The position numbers were made by a program, and so were the translations under genes. This document shows positions 12,024 to 25,187 of a DNA stretch of 64,000 nucleotides, one piece after another (within the stretch, counting starts at the first letter, position 1; each line of letters starts with the position of its first letter). The notes under the pieces were generated by a model. That model searched no databases. It was not told where the DNA came from and worked only from the letters and a program-made list of their open reading frames with translations. This stretch comes from Syncephalastrum monosporum B8922. Its lineage: Eukaryota > Mucoromycota > Mucoromycetes > Mucorales > Syncephalastraceae. Where the stretch lies: contig JNEN01000348.1 of NCBI GenBank assembly GCA_000697355.1, forward strand, positions 1 through 64,000, given 5' to 3'.

Positions 12024-14181
12024 TGAGAGTAGGAAGAAAGGATGGGAAAGAACGTGCCGTCCAATGACGATATGAGAGAAGATGAGTAGATCAGTAAACG
12101 AACAGATACAGATGAAGAGCGAAGGAGCAACGAAGAAGAGTCAGGAGGTGATGCGTCCATTTTATACAATACCGACATAACCCTTTTTAGAAACAGCAAC
12201 TCATACATCCAGAGGCGTAATCGTGTCTTCTTGGTTAAGGGCTGCCATGCATGGAATATACGGTTCCGGTAGTGGTAATAACTTTTCCCGTGGATGCCCG
12301 AATGCTGGCGATTGCTTATTTATGTTTCTAGTAGACTGATTTGATTGAGCAAGGATGAGTAATATTATCAAAGCGTGTGATGCTTGTACAAGATAACTAC
12401 ACCAAGGGTGACGGTAACTACATTATATCTCCATTTCTCAGCATATATATATGTATTTACGTGTGCATCATGAGAATCAGGATATACACATATGTGAGGA
12501 TAAAGATCACTTTTTCTCTCCTTGACAATAAAAGGAAAATCACTCAAGTCGGGGTTTGATGTACTCCTTGGATCAGCACAGCAACATGCAGGTACATACG
12601 TACGGTATACTTTGTATATGGAAACTGCCTGCAGCCGTGGTGTAGACTATGGTTGTACTTTTGTCTTTCCGCGGCGACGTAGCTAGTTGGATAGAAAGGT
12701 TTCCATATAATAGTCATAAAATAGAGGTATGAGGCTGTTGGGAAATGCCTTTTAATTTTATCTCTTTCGCAGGTCACTTGGGTTTGGTCTTGTGGGGGAG
12801 TAAGGGGAGCCGGGAAAAAGCTTTTTGTTCGTACAGGAACGAAGGCTTTTTAAATATCCAAACTAAACAACTGGGCTAAAGAGGAGAGCACGTCAGATAA
12901 GGCCGTGGAAAGTTGGGGGCGTGGTACTGTATCTCACATCCAGCCATCGATGTTTCGGTGTGGATCAGTGCCTGTTTTTGATACGTTGATGCGGGAACTT
13001 TATTTGAGTAAAGTTCCTTTAAAAATAAACCACTTGGCTGGCCCGTAATAATGTATAGCTATAGCTATATGTACCCACTGAATTATCTCCGGGGCTTACT
13101 TTTATATGCTACATATGTATGTATATAGCAAAGACGGCGTTGTGGGGAATGTTTGTATATACCGCATATATACCTATTGTAAGTGCTTATATCGTTCTTC
13201 GATGATATGCTTCGTCGAGAGGACATCGCTCCAAGGACACAGGAGCAGCGTCAGACGATGGTACGAGGGTTGGATTGGAAAGAAAGAATGCTAAATAAGA
13301 GAAGCAAGATGGGCGGGTTGAGGGTTGATAAAAGGTGGGCCACAGACACGGAACGGGCGAGACAATAAAAATTCAGATTGATGTTTTGTCTACGGATAAC
13401 GCTGAGAGAAAAAAAGAGAGACAAAATTGGGTGAAAAGAGAGAATAAAACGCAAAATTTTGGTTTTTTCGCTTTTTCCCTTGCGGCTCAACACACTTTTG
13501 ACCAAAGGAAAGGATACAGACGTATATTGGTCCTGTCCATCTAGTTTACTCTGTCTGTTACCCCTTCCATCGGACACCCAACTCGTTTTTAGTCATTGGT
13601 ACGTATACAATCCCCCAATCAAAACACGGAAGGCGAATCCATAGAGGGCATGACGGAATGCGGGAGGGAGCGAGGGAGAGGGAAATGAGAGTGGATTGGA
13701 AAGAAGGAGGACGTGGAGCTGGGCCGATCAAGCTGCTTGGATCGTTTGGGCCTGTGACACGTCTCGTCTTGCTGCTGCGACCCAAAGCAAACCAAGGAAG
13801 CACCAGCGCACACACACACACGCACACACGCACACCCAGTTTTCATACACAGTGGAAGTCAAGGACGACGGGGTTGGGGGGGATGCGACTGCGGAGTGCA
13901 TGGGCCAACCCGCTTTTTATTCCTCCATCCTTCCATTCCCTTCTTTTCTGGTGGCGTTCAGTGGGATGGCGCCATGCCATTCCAGGGCAGGCCAGCACAG
14001 GCCAGGGCGGGGTGCGATAAGAGAGACAGAGAGAACATGCGTGGGTGGTGCTGATTGGGGGTTTTGCTCTGGAGATGAACGCTTTCAAACTGACTGACTG
14101 GGTTGTTTTAGGAAACCGAACTCAGCTTGAAGCTGATCCTGTGGTTGGATTCGTGTTGAACAGTCAAAAGACCATTGGAAA
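12024..14181. other. long divergent spacer upstream of DIC1 and the CHD gene
   Basis: 2.2 kb with no convincing gene. The right part is A/G-rich and then contains a (CA)n run at about 13811-13838. Open frames near 13250-14100 overlap on both strands and look like products of base composition. Confidence 0.5.
13811..13838. repeat. imperfect (CA)n microsatellite
   Basis: ACACACACACACGCACACACGCACACCC, about 28 bp, in non-coding DNA roughly 350 bp upstream of the chromatin remodeller start. Confidence 0.85.
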
Positions 14182-17100
14182 ATGTCCCATCCTCAAGATA
14201 TCTTCCACAAATACATGCCCTCGCCAGGGGGCCCACCTGCTTTCCAAATGGACGATCCACAGAGACAACAACATCCACCACCACAACAGCAGCCATCGCC
14301 ATTAGCCCCGCACCAGCAACAGCAACAGCAGCAGCAGCAGCAGATGCACCCCAACATGAATATGCAGCAGGGTTTCGTCGATCCGGCGTATCCCATGCCA
14401 ATGTACCATCCACAGCAGCAGTTCCACCCGTCTCCCCAGCAACAGCAAGCGCAGCAACACATGGCACGGCCTCCCGCGCCTCATCAACAGATGAACTTCC
14501 ACCCGATGGCCTACTTGCCCAACCAGAATATCCCACCCGCCATGCCTCCCTTTCCGCAAGGCCAGATGCCACCCTACCAGCAGCACCCGCAGCATCACCC
14601 TCACCCTCACCCGCACCCGCCGCCTCATCACGCCCAGCAGTTGGCAGCACAGCAGATGATGAGCCCCAATCCAAACATGATGTTCAACAACCCTGCCATG
14701 ATGTCCCACCCTGGCATGCAGCAGCCCATGCGCCCCATGGCCAACCCTCAGTTCATCAACACCTTTTCGCGCCCTAACAATGGCTACTCCATGCCCGCAG
14801 GCGCTCCCATGCCAATGCACCATCCTCACCCATTCCCGCAACAGCAGCATCACCATCCGCAACAGCAGCCGCACCAGCCGCACCAGCCTCCAACCGCTTC
14901 CCCGCAACCCCCGCAGCAGCCTCAGATGCACCGTCAGTTCATTCCGGCTCAGTTACCCCAATTTCATCCACAGCAGCACCAGCAGCATCCTCACATGCGC
15001 CCGCCTGCCCCGCCTGCCCCGGCTCGGCCGAAGCGTCCCACGCGTAACGCCCGCAAGAGGGTCACCTACGATGAGTCATCCGATGAGGAGGAAGATTTGG
15101 TAAATTTGACATTGATAGGGCGTGCCTCTGGCGATACGGTGCTTACTAATATTATTTTTAATTTACCAGGGCTTCTTGGAAGAAGAATCCGATCATTCGG
15201 ATAGCGAATTTGAAGATAGCGATGGCAATTTCAAAGCCAAGGGTAAGAAAGGTGCGCAAGGTTCGTCTGGCTCTGCTGAGCCTGATGAGGGTGTTGTCAT
15301 TCCCATTGGCACAAAGGTAATACTCATTCAGGGCAATCTGACCTACTGTTACTTTGATAAACTAACCGTCCCATCTAGGTCTTTGAACGCATCCTTGATT
15401 TCCGAGAGAATGAAGACACCGGTGACCCTGAGCTTCTTGTCAAATACAAGGTACAAAAGAAAAAAAAAAAAAGAAAGATTAAAAAATAGGGCGTGTCTTG
15501 AAAGCAGCAGTCTGATATGGGTCCTTTGCTTAGAACATGAGTTTTCATCATGTCGACTGGGTTCCGCAAAAGCAAATTGAAGGCGAACATCTTGGCAAGC
15601 ACCGTGTCAAAAAGTTCCTTCAAAAATGGCATCAAGATGGCCAGAAGGGTGAAGACTTTAGTGACTATTTGGCGGTAAGTCCGAGATCGTCCAATATGAA
15701 TATGTTTTCTAATTACATACGTTTAGCCGGACCGTGTCATTGACGAGGGTGAGCTGCAAGATCCTAATACGGGTGAAAACAAGATCTACTTCCTTGTTAA
15801 ATGGAATGGCCTGATGTACGACGCGAGTACCTGGGAAACCGAAGAAGATCTGAGAAAGGTACGCGCATGATTGTTTTTCCGCCCCACCTCGGAGCGGAGC
15901 CACCTGTGTTTGGATGTGCTAAAAAAAATCATGTCAGATTGATGCCTCCAAGATCGATGAATTCCATCAACGGCGGCAGATCCCCCAGGAAAAGCTGGCC
16001 AACCCTCCGCCTCGCCCGAACCCCATGTATGTGCCCTTTGAGCGCTACGAACTATCGCCCAAGTAAGCTATCCAGACCTGGCCGCTGTGTTGTTTCATTG
16101 ACTTACCTATCACATGTTAGGTACCGTTACAACAATGAACTGCGAGATTATCAGCTGGAAGGTCTCAATTGGCTTCGTTTCTGTTATTACACGTTCCGCT
16201 CGTGTATCTTGGCCGATGAAATGGGTCTCGGCAAAACCGTACAGTCCGTGACATTCTTGAATGACGTGTACCATCGACTCGGCATTCGCGGTCCCTTCCT
16301 CATTGTCGCACCCCTGTCCACCATCCCTCACTGGATCCGAGCTTTCAATGCCTGGACGAATCTGAACGTCATTGATTTCCGCGGCAGTGTGCTTGCGCGC
16401 GGGTTGCTTGTCGATACCGAGTTTTATTATAGAGACATGGAGGGCGAAATCATCCAGAACCGTTACAAGTTTGACGTTTTGGTAACCACTTACGAGATGG
16501 CATCGGCCGGCGCACCCACGCTGAGCAAGATTCCCTGGAAGTGCGGTGTCTTTGACGAAGCGCATCGTCTCAAGAACAAACAGTCCAAGGTGCTGGAGAT
16601 CCTCAAGAACTTCTACATTGAACATAAACTTCTGCTCACTGGCACGCCGCTGCAGAACAATCTGGATGAATTGTACAGTCTGTTGAACTTTATGCAGCCT
16701 GAGGTGTTCAAGTAAGTGCAAAAGGGGGGGGGGATTTGTTTAGACGCAGCACTGACTTTACCTTATCCAGTGATGAACGTCTCTTCTTCGCCGAGTATGG
16801 CTCGCTCCAGACGGCCGCTCAGGTCGAGCGCTTGCAATTGCTGCTGAAGCCCATCATGTTGCGTCGTTTTAAGGAAGATGTCGAGAAGACGATTCCTGTG
16901 AAGGAGGAAACCGTGATCGAAGTCGAGTTGACGAACCCGCAAAAGAAGTGGTATCGTGCCATCTTGGAAAGAAACTTTTCGTTCCTCAAGAAAGGCAACA
17001 AAAGTAAGTGCCATTTTAGTTATGAGGTTACCATGAATCGCAGTCTCACATGGATGACTAGCCAACAAAGAGATGCCTCACCTGCGCAACATTATGATGC

Positions 17101-20100
17101 AGCTTCGCAAGTGCTGTATTCATCCTTACTTGCTTGAAGGCGCGGAGGAAGTCATTTTGAACGAGTGCCACGCGAATGGTCCCCGCGAACAATTCAACTG
17201 TTTGGTGCAGTCGTCCGGCAAGCTTGTGCTGATTGATAAGTTGCTCAAGAAGCTAATTGCAGGCAACCACAAGGTGCTGATTTTCTCGCAGTTCACGAGG
17301 TGAGTTCAAAGCGAAGGGAACATCTAGTGTGAACGTGGATTGCTGATGCTATGCTGCTGCAGCTGCCTGGATATTCTTGCCGACTACCTGCGTGGTCGCC
17401 AGTATGCCTACGAGCGCATCGATGGTAGTATCCCTGGTGACCAACGCCAGGCTGCCATTGATCGCTTCACTGAACTTCCCATTGAAAAGTCGTTTGTCTT
17501 TCTCCTGTGTACCCGTGCCGGTGGCGTCGGTATCAATTTGACAGCGGCCGATACGTGTATCATTTTCGACAGCGATTGGAATCCTCAGAACGATCTGCAA
17601 GCCCAGGCGCGTTGCCATCGTATCGGTCAAACCAAGCCGGTTCAGATCTACCGTCTGCTGTGCCGCAACACATACGAAAAGGACATGTTTGACCGGGCTG
17701 GTATTAAACTCGGTCTCGACAAGGCAGTCATGCAGCGGTCGAGCCACGTCGTCAAGGAAGAAGGCGGTGCTCCCAACAAGAGCGAGCTCTCCAAGCAAGA
17801 GATTGAAGACCTTCTCAAGAAGGGCGCGTACGGCGCCATGCTCGACGATGAAGCAAGCACGCGCTTCTGTGAGGAAGACATTGACCAGATTCTTGAGCGC
17901 CGTACGACCGTCATTCGTCACGAGGGCAACGAGAAAGGCTCCGTTTTCTCCAAGGCCACCTTCTCGGCTGGCACAGACGAGGACGGTCTGGGTGTAGAGA
18001 TCGACGATCCCGACTTTTGGGAAAAATGGGCGGCCAAGGCCAATATTGAAGCCTCTGAAGAAGCCGAGGACAATAACTTGATTGTGTTCGAGCCACGTCG
18101 CCGACGTGCTGTGCAACGCTTTGGTAGCCGCCCCGTGGATGGATCCTACTCCTCAAACGACAATGCGGACGACTCCGATGCTTACGAAGAGGAGCAGGAA
18201 CGCGGTCGCCGCCGAGATCAGACGCGCCCATGGAGCTTGTCTGAAAAGACAAAATACGAACGCAAGTTGATGATTTACGGCTATGGCCGTTGGTCTTCGA
18301 TGAAGCCGCATTTCCCGCGACGCAGTGAGAAAGACCTCAAGGCTGTGACACGCACTCTCATGCGCAAGGTCCTACCGACGATTGAAAAGAACAGTGAAGA
18401 AGACCGGAAGCTCATTGAGGACATTCAGCACATTCTTGATTCGGACGGCCGCGAAGAAGTGCGCGGCGACAAGACCGTGCCCTACTCTGGAGCGACCAAG
18501 AAGCAGACGGCCGAGTTCCGCTCGTTCCTGCATGAGGCGCCTGCGGATTACATTGAGCACATTGAACGCAAGGGTCGCAACTTTTTGTTGCGCATCCAAA
18601 TGCTGTACCTCATTCGGGATAAGATTGTGCCCAAGAATTGGGAAAAGGCCAAGGTCTTGGAGATCCCCAAGGTGACAGGTAAGATTTCAACATAGAAAGT
18701 GATCAAGGGACCAAAATATCTAATCTAATGCATGTATTATTGTTCAGGTGCTGCTCCTGCGCCTTGGTGGGGTGAAGACGAAGACCGGACTCTGCTCTTG
18801 GGTATCTGCAAGCACGGCTACCAGCAGTACCTGGCAATGCGCAACGACCCCGAGTTCTGCTTCTATGGCCGCAAGTACGATGACAGTGCGGCGGGTCAGC
18901 TCGAAGACGAGGACGCACCGGCCAACGGTAAAGAAGACGACGATACGCCCGAAGTAGAAGAAAAGAAAGAAGTCAAGGAAGAAGACAACACAAACGACGA
19001 CGATCAGCAAGTGTATGTGTGGCCTTCCAAGGCCGACATTGGCATGCGACTCCGGCGCATCATTGCCGCCTTTTTGCGCGAGCAAGCCAACGACATGCGC
19101 AAACGCAAGATCCAAGAAAAGGAGCAAAAGAAGGAGAACGAGCGCAAGTCGCGCATGCGCGAGCGCGAGTCGCGGCAGGCCCAGCGCCAGCGCGCTAAAC
19201 TCCAGGAAGCCTCGAATCGCTGGTCGAAGAAGAGCAAGGCTGACTTTTTAAAGACGATTCTGTCCTTTGGCCTGGAAACAGTTCCTGATGACTCTGAAGT
19301 GCGCTGGACTCGCTTTAAGGAGATCGCGGGTCTGGATAAGAAAACAGACGAATCCCTGGACCTGTACATGCAGAAGTTTGTCGCGTCTTGCGAAGACATT
19401 GTCAAGCGCCATCAGCAGGAAGAACAACAGGGCAACAAGGAGGGCGAGTCGGCCGACCAGCCGCCGTCATCACCGAACGCGAATCTGGCGAAACCTGAAG
19501 AGCATAGCAATGTTGTCAGCCGTGATTCAAGTGTGGAGCCGAGCCAGCAACAAGATGACGCCCGGAGCGGAGATGCTCAAAACGAAGAGCAAAACGAGAC
19601 CGATCTGGTGCCGTACGACAAGGCACGTCGTGCGCTTAAACGTATTGCTCAGATGAAGACGATTCGCGAGGAGGTGATGCCCAACCCCGAACTGGACAAC
19701 CTCTTGCAGAATGCGCGCAAGACGTCGGGTCTCCCTACGTAAGTCGAACTGTCATGAAACAAGTTTGTGGATTTTAACGAATTGATCTTGCAATAGTTGG
19801 TGGCAGGTACCCTTGCATGACAAGGCACTGCTGCAAGGCATCTGCAAACACGGCATTGGCCGCAACGACCTGCTCATCAACGACCTGGATCTACCCTTCT
19901 TTGACGTAAAGCAAAAGATCATTGATGAGGAAGATATCCAGGACCCGGAGGGCGAAGGCGCGCAGCAGCTGATGGAACGTCTCGCATGGCCCAAGGACCT
20001 AGTCATTGCCCGGCGCATCGACTCGCTTTGCGACATGGTGCTGCGGCCCAAGGCGCCTTCCAAGAAATCATCTGGAGGCAGCCGCAAGCGGAAGCAGGCC

Positions 20101-20889
20101 GCATTCGACAAGGGCGGCGATGCCAACGGCAAGGCCCAAAAGAAGCCACGGTCCCTTATCGACAAGTCCGATGACGCCAAACCCGAGTCGAATGGCTACA
20201 TGAGCGACGAGTCCTCGGCCGCAGACGACAGCGGTGATGATACGGACACTATGCTGGAAGAAGCCGAACAACGGGCGAATAAGCGTCACCGCATGGTCGA
20301 CGACACGCAGGAAGCATTTCACAACGAAGAAGACCAGCCCATGGCAGAGCCCATGAGAGGTGTAGAAGTACAAGCAGAAGCGCTCCAGCCCTCCGATGTG
20401 CCGGTAACGGAAGCCGTGGAAAAGGTCGAGCAAGAGAAGCCGTTCTTGACGGATGCGCTTGCGTCTGGAACCAGCGGCTCACCTGCTGTGCTTCCTCCAG
20501 CGACGTCCTCCTCTGCCGATGCGGATGTTTCCGTGAACGAAACGACACCTGCTCTTGCTACTACGCCTGCTGCCCCTGCGGCTCCTGCGGCTCCTGTTGC
20601 TGCTGAGCCGGAGCCATCCTCTGCAGCGCCGACGTCCATGGAGGTCGACTCTGCGCCTTCGGCACCGACGAGCGTGTCATTCGCGACGGAATCAACAGAT
20701 GTGAATACTGATGCTATACCTACTACTACCACCAACACCAACACCATCAACACCACTATTACTACAACCACTCCCGCCTCTCCTCATGCTGCAGCGGACG
20801 CCTCGTCTACTGTAAATCAACCTGCGGATGCTCAGCCTCAGGAGCAACAAGAGCCTCAACCTTCCTCGGATCACGCTCAACCCAATTAG
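14182..20889 (+). CDS. CHD-type chromatin remodelling ATPase, CHD6-9/Kismet-like
   Basis: Twelve exons (14182-15099, 15170-15316, 15379-15450, 15534-15674, 15727-15858, 15938-16062, 16121-16711, 16771-17003, 17062-17299, 17363-18678, 18748-19738, 19797-20889) sum to 5997 nt, 1998 residues. Residues 1-290 are a disordered Gln/Pro/His/Met-rich arm. Tandem chromodomains follow (about 355-475; HHVDWVPQ and [17 protein letters not shown]). The SNF2 ATPase has Walker A DEMGLGKT near 540, DEAHRLKN near 660, LTGTPLQNN, and motifs V-VI with [11 protein letters not shown]. Past the ATPase come [28 protein letters not shown] and [12 protein letters not shown], then two WW modules ([21 protein letters not shown] and [20 protein letters not shown]). 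These post-ATPase blocks are typical of CHD6-9 rather than Chd1 or Mi-2. The enzyme should slide nucleosomes in the nucleus. The C-terminus is acidic, then Ala/Thr-rich and low in complexity. Confidence 0.93.
14320..14343 (+). repeat. CAG/CAA polyglutamine tract in the remodeller N-terminus
   Basis: A run of mixed CAG and CAA codons encodes ten or more glutamines inside exon 1. It is part of a longer Q/P/H-rich arm reaching to about 15000. Confidence 0.85.
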
Positions 20890-21520
20890 AACAATCTTTT
20901 ATCGGCTTCTGCGAACTGTGCTGATGTTGGCTCTTATATATGTCTTGTATTTTTCTTTTTCTCTTTTTTTTTTTTTCCTTTTTTCTTTCCTATAAATGAT
21001 TTTACACGCTTTTGCGTATTGCTGCTGCTGCACTGGCTAGGACCGCTTTCCAATGCTATTAGGGTATTTTTGGCTTATGTTGTGTATGTGCTTATTGATG
21101 CTAAGTTGTGTCGTATTCTGGTTATTCTGACTACTAAGGAAGCGCAAAGTGCCCTGGAGGTGTATTATTGGGCCTACAGTAATACACAGAGACATAATTC
21201 ATGGCATATCAGGACCTGGACGTGCGTTGCTCTACCATAACGTCTTCTCATGCAAGTATGTAATACTGCAGCAGAGCGCTTACCTTTAGCCGTCAGATGC
21301 TGTCTGCCGTTCATCGATTTTAGGATATCTACTCCAAGCAACAGGATTCGGGGAACATAAGATATGTGCAAAAAGGTATAAGCCTCTGTGGAGTGTGCCG
21401 GGTTCATTGTGCGGGGAATAAAAATCGCCAGGGAAGAAGGTGTTTACAAAAATGGCATCGTCCCTTCAACCCAGCCAAAAAAGTTGAAAAACAATTTTTC
21501 CTTCAAAGACCTACATCAAC
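20890..21520. other. spacer between remodeller and bL31m genes
   Basis: About 630 bp with a pyrimidine-rich stretch at about 20947-20990, consistent with the 3' end of the remodeller transcript. No gene was recognised. Confidence 0.5.
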
Positions 21521-21913
21521 ATGCTGTCCATCGCAAGGCTGTCCGTTACACGACCTTCGCTGGTGCGTCATGCTTCTACCAAAGCAGCCGTTGAGACGCC
21601 CGAAAAATTCCTGCAGACCGTCGTGCTCAGCAATGGCTCGACCATCACGGTGCGGACGACCTCACCACGGTCGCAAATTCGACTGACAAAGGACACTCGC
21701 AACCATCCTCTGTGGAATCCTGCTATGCTCAAGGAAGGCGTGCGCGACGAGAGTGAGCAGCTCAACAAGTTCCAGAAGCGTTTCGGTGCTGAAAGCGACC
21801 TCGGCGACCTGTCCTGGATCGAGTCTGACGAAGCTGTCTCGGCTGCCATGAAGAAGGCGGCTGCCAGCGGCGGCTACAAGAAACCGCCCAAGGAGAAGAA
21901 GGGTCGCAGATAA
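21521..21913 (+). CDS. MRPL36: mitochondrial large-subunit ribosomal protein bL31m
   Basis: A single exon of 130 residues. The first 20 residues (MLSIARLSVTRPSLVRHAST) are rich in Arg, Ser and hydrophobic residues without acids, a typical mitochondrial import presequence. The core SNGSTITVRTTSPRSQIRLTKDTRNHPLWNP matches the bL31m signature of fungal Mrpl36, where a conserved RL-x2-D-x-RN-x-PLWNP block defines the family. The tail is basic (KKPPKEKKGRR). The protein is a component of the mitoribosome large subunit. It is convergent with the transacylase gene, with about 215 bp between stops. It is shorter than yeast Mrpl36 (about 177 aa). Confidence 0.88.
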   Translation: MLSIARLSVTRPSLVRHASTKAAVETPEKFLQTVVLSNGSTITVRTTSPRSQIRLTKDTRNHPLWNPAMLKEGVRDESEQLNKFQKRFGAESDLGDLSWIESDEAVSAAMKKAAASGGYKKPPKEKKGRR

Positions 21914-22129
21914 AGAAAGACCCGATACTATTGTATTGTAAACGAAGAGCAAAAAACACACACAGTCGACAGCAGTAGTCTACCCTATTGCTGCATATAT
22001 TTGTAAAGGCAGCCTACTATGGAGCAACACATCAAGACATTTAGACAATGTAATCTACCGCATCACTAACGCTTGTCATGGAAATATACAATCAGCCCCT
22101 TATTTTCAAGACTTGTTTACTTATTTTAT

Positions 22130-23603
22130 TTACTCGTCCTTCATGTGCTCGAACCGTCGGTGATATTCTTCTGCGTGGTGGAGGATGTCGTCTGTACCTG
22201 TAATGCACCTGTCATTTTTTTTTTATTTTTTATTTTTCGTTTTGTGAGCAACAACCGGATAGAATCAGACAGCGAAACTTACTTGACTTTGTCGAGAGGA
22301 TATTCCTTTTTGAGCAGATTAGCAAGGACTTTACCGGGGCCAAAGCACAAAAAGATCTTGATGTCCTGACTCTTGCAGTAATGAATGCTACGCTGCCATT
22401 CGACTGTGGATGTCACCTGTTCCACCAGCAGCCTTGGGATTTCCTCCACGCTGCTGTACGGTCGTGCTGTCACATTCGAAATCACATCCACGCAGGGCTT
22501 TTTGAAGGTCACTGATTTCAGGGCTTCTTCCATCGCATCAGCAGCTTCTTGCATCAAAGAACAGTGGAAAGGCGCGCTATAAACAGCATGATGAATGAAT
22601 GAAAAAGTCGTCTAATCGTCAATGAATACGTACGATACAGGCAGATCCACGGCGCGTGCGGCAAGCTGTTGTGATTGTAAGGCACGTGATGCTTCGTCGA
22701 CACCTTTGCTCGTGCCGCTAATGACCACCTGAAAAGACTGCAAGACGAAAGTACACCCATTATTACAGCTGCTCTACGCCGGCATATCACCCACATACAC
22801 TGTTAATGTTGGCCAGTTGAACAAGCTCGCCCGCAGGTAAGCCAGAGTTGATATCACGAATGGCATTCTCCAGGTCAGACAGCTTTGCTTTGCGAACAAC
22901 AAGGGCTGACATGGCTGTCTGGCCCTGCCGGTCCGCCACGGCCTGTGTCATGCGTTCTCCACGAAGTCGGACGAGTCGGACGCCGTCTGCGAGCGACAAG
23001 GCACCTGTGGCTACCAGGGCAGTATATTCACCCAGCGAATGGCCCAATGCATAATGGCAAGCCTTGGTTACATCGAAACCAAACTCAGTCTCGAGTACAC
23101 GGAGCATCGCAATGGAGGTGGTCAAGATAGCAGGTTGCGCGTTCTCGGTTCTCTTGAGCACTTCCTTTACGCAGGCCGCCATTAGCTCAAACGAACGCTG
23201 TGTGCCTGTGTGTGTGTATGTGGATGCGTACCGGTTGACCATCGAAGATAAGCGACTTTAAACCGTTGCCGAGTGCTTCGTCGACCTCGTCGAAAACGAG
23301 CTTGGCTGACCGCGGGTAGAGGTGGTACAAGTCCTTACCCATGCCCACAAACTGTGAGCCCTGGCCTTGTCAGTTGAGTGAATGAGTGTGAGTGCAAGTA
23401 CGAATGGCAGAGACTTGACTGACTGGGAGCTTTTACCTGGAAACAGAATAGCACCGTGCGACTTCTCAATGCCTGCAATGCTCTGTTCTTCTAGTTAACT
23501 TGCGTTCTTTATGCCTTCTGATTCCTACCATGAGCGACCGGGCAGAAAAGCCTTTGCTACCATTGCGAGCAAACGTCCTCCAAAAGCCAGGGTGCATCAC
23601 CAT
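22130..23603 (-). CDS. MCT1: mitochondrial malonyl-CoA:ACP transacylase
   Basis: Seven exons (23603-23529, 23482-23437, 23365-23232, 23197-22799, 22737-22634, 22576-22283, 22208-22130) give 376 residues. The N-terminus is a presequence (FWRTFARNGSKGFSARSLM). Then come AILFPGQGSQFVGMG, the nucleophile elbow GHSLGEY, the arginine block RLRGERMTQ, and SAPFHCSLM with the catalytic His. These are the active-site blocks of FabD-type transferases, which move malonyl from CoA to acyl carrier protein in mitochondrial type II fatty acid synthesis, the route to lipoate. The last exon adds a short His/Glu-rich tail after KVK; its acceptor (TGACAG) is the one that keeps the frame. A second ATG lies two codons downstream of the start used. 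Confidence 0.92.
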
Positions 23604-25187
23604 TGAAGATTAATACACTGCAAGAAATCAAAAGTAAGCTTATTTACGCGGGGTTACTTCGATTTTCAATCTGTCACCCATTTTACCCGAAATCTAGTAG
23701 TAGCCCAAATAACCTGATCCCGTGAAAAGCGAGTCCACCTTTTTACATCAGCTTCAGCGTATGGATGCATGACAGTGAAGAGCAGAAAGAATACAGCATG
23801 CAATACAAGGTGGTTTGGCCTTCACTAGTTTGCACTATCAATGACGGCCTAAATATGCTTATATGCATAATAACCTATGCAGCAAATATTCGATCACATT
23901 ACTTTTGTAGAGTAACCTATATGCGCATCTCCCGTAATACATCCAGTACGGTATAGCTCTGTTTTCGCTCCAGAGGCGTTTCCATCCCCACTAAGTAGCA
24001 GTACAAAATTGCGAAAGCGCTACATATCGCATACGATGATCGAACCTATAAAGGCGTTATCATCTTGCTAATACTTATATTATTAAGTGCATGGTACGCT
24101 ATATATACTATTATTTGATAACCTCTGGCTGGAACTATTTAATGTAAACGATCGTATGTACATAACCATAATATCTTGATGCCAGGCAGACAAACTCTAT
24201 AAAACTACGGCGAAGAAAATACCGAACGTATCGTGATACCAGCCATTAGGACAGCAATCTTTTCTCAACCGCTTCTGATTTGGTAAACTAAAGAGTGCAT
24301 ATAAAAATCTGCTATTACAGAGGTTTGCGATTCATCACTTGCTGTATATCAACAAAGAGGATAAGCGTCACCGTGAAAACGTTGGAAAAAAATAAAAGAC
24401 CAAACCGAGCGGCGCATAAATAAGACTCTTACATAGGAAGAGGGACCTATTGATACTTTGTTTTCAAGGAGCTGCAGAAGATCGCCTGCGCAATTGCGTT
24501 GGCAGCGTGCTTTATCAGGAACGTAGCAAAAGTTTATTATCATGTTTGACGCCATCATTCTTCCATGAAGGCCGCTACGAGGCTAAACAAGGAGAAAAGA
24601 AAGAGGAGTAACTGGCAAGCAGAGTAACTGAAAATTACCTTGTCCAAAGGTGCATCCTACTTACTTTGTCATGCACCACAAAAGCCAGTAAGGTGATGCG
24701 CCACTTTCCTTTTTGGTCGAACAAAGACCTAATTTTTTTTCATTTTCATGCAGACAGTGCGCCTCATGAAAATTGTTATAGGCGTGCGTCTCTAGACTTC
24801 ATGTCACATTCACACCTGCGTCTCGCGACGGATGCTTCATTTTGCGCTCAAATAGATTGTCTTTATACCACCATTTGTGCTGTGCTGTTGCTGGAATGAC
24901 ATGACAGTATCAAACTGAAGGGATCCGGGAGTGCCTCCGAAGTATGAGCAGATCTTCATAGAGAAGGGGGGGGTTAGCTCCTTGTACACCACTCGATGAC
25001 TTGACAAGTGCTCCCCAAATTATGACAGCTCGTCTTTGTCTGTCTTGCATGTACTGATTTCTATGGCTAACAAAGAATATAAAAGCACTGGATGCACGCT
25101 CGCCGATAGCCCGTAAATCCTCACCTCTTGATCCAGTAACCTCAAAAAAGTCTGTCTCTCTACTATACACTTAATACTCATTCCCTA
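23604..25187. other. intergenic stretch
   Basis: 1.6 kb, strongly AT-rich on the left half. Open frames at 24349-24558 (minus) and 24666-24899 (plus) lack family resemblance and exon context. Nothing else was recognised. Confidence 0.5.

Noticed and set aside
14108..14931. Open frames of about 190-210 codons on both strands across the remodeller N-terminus
   Set aside because: Shadows of CAG/CCG-rich codons in exon 1; the plus-strand frame that continues into the chromodomains is the real one.
20249..20880. Minus-strand frames opposite the last remodeller exon
   Set aside because: Result of Ala/Thr/Pro-rich low-complexity coding on the plus strand.
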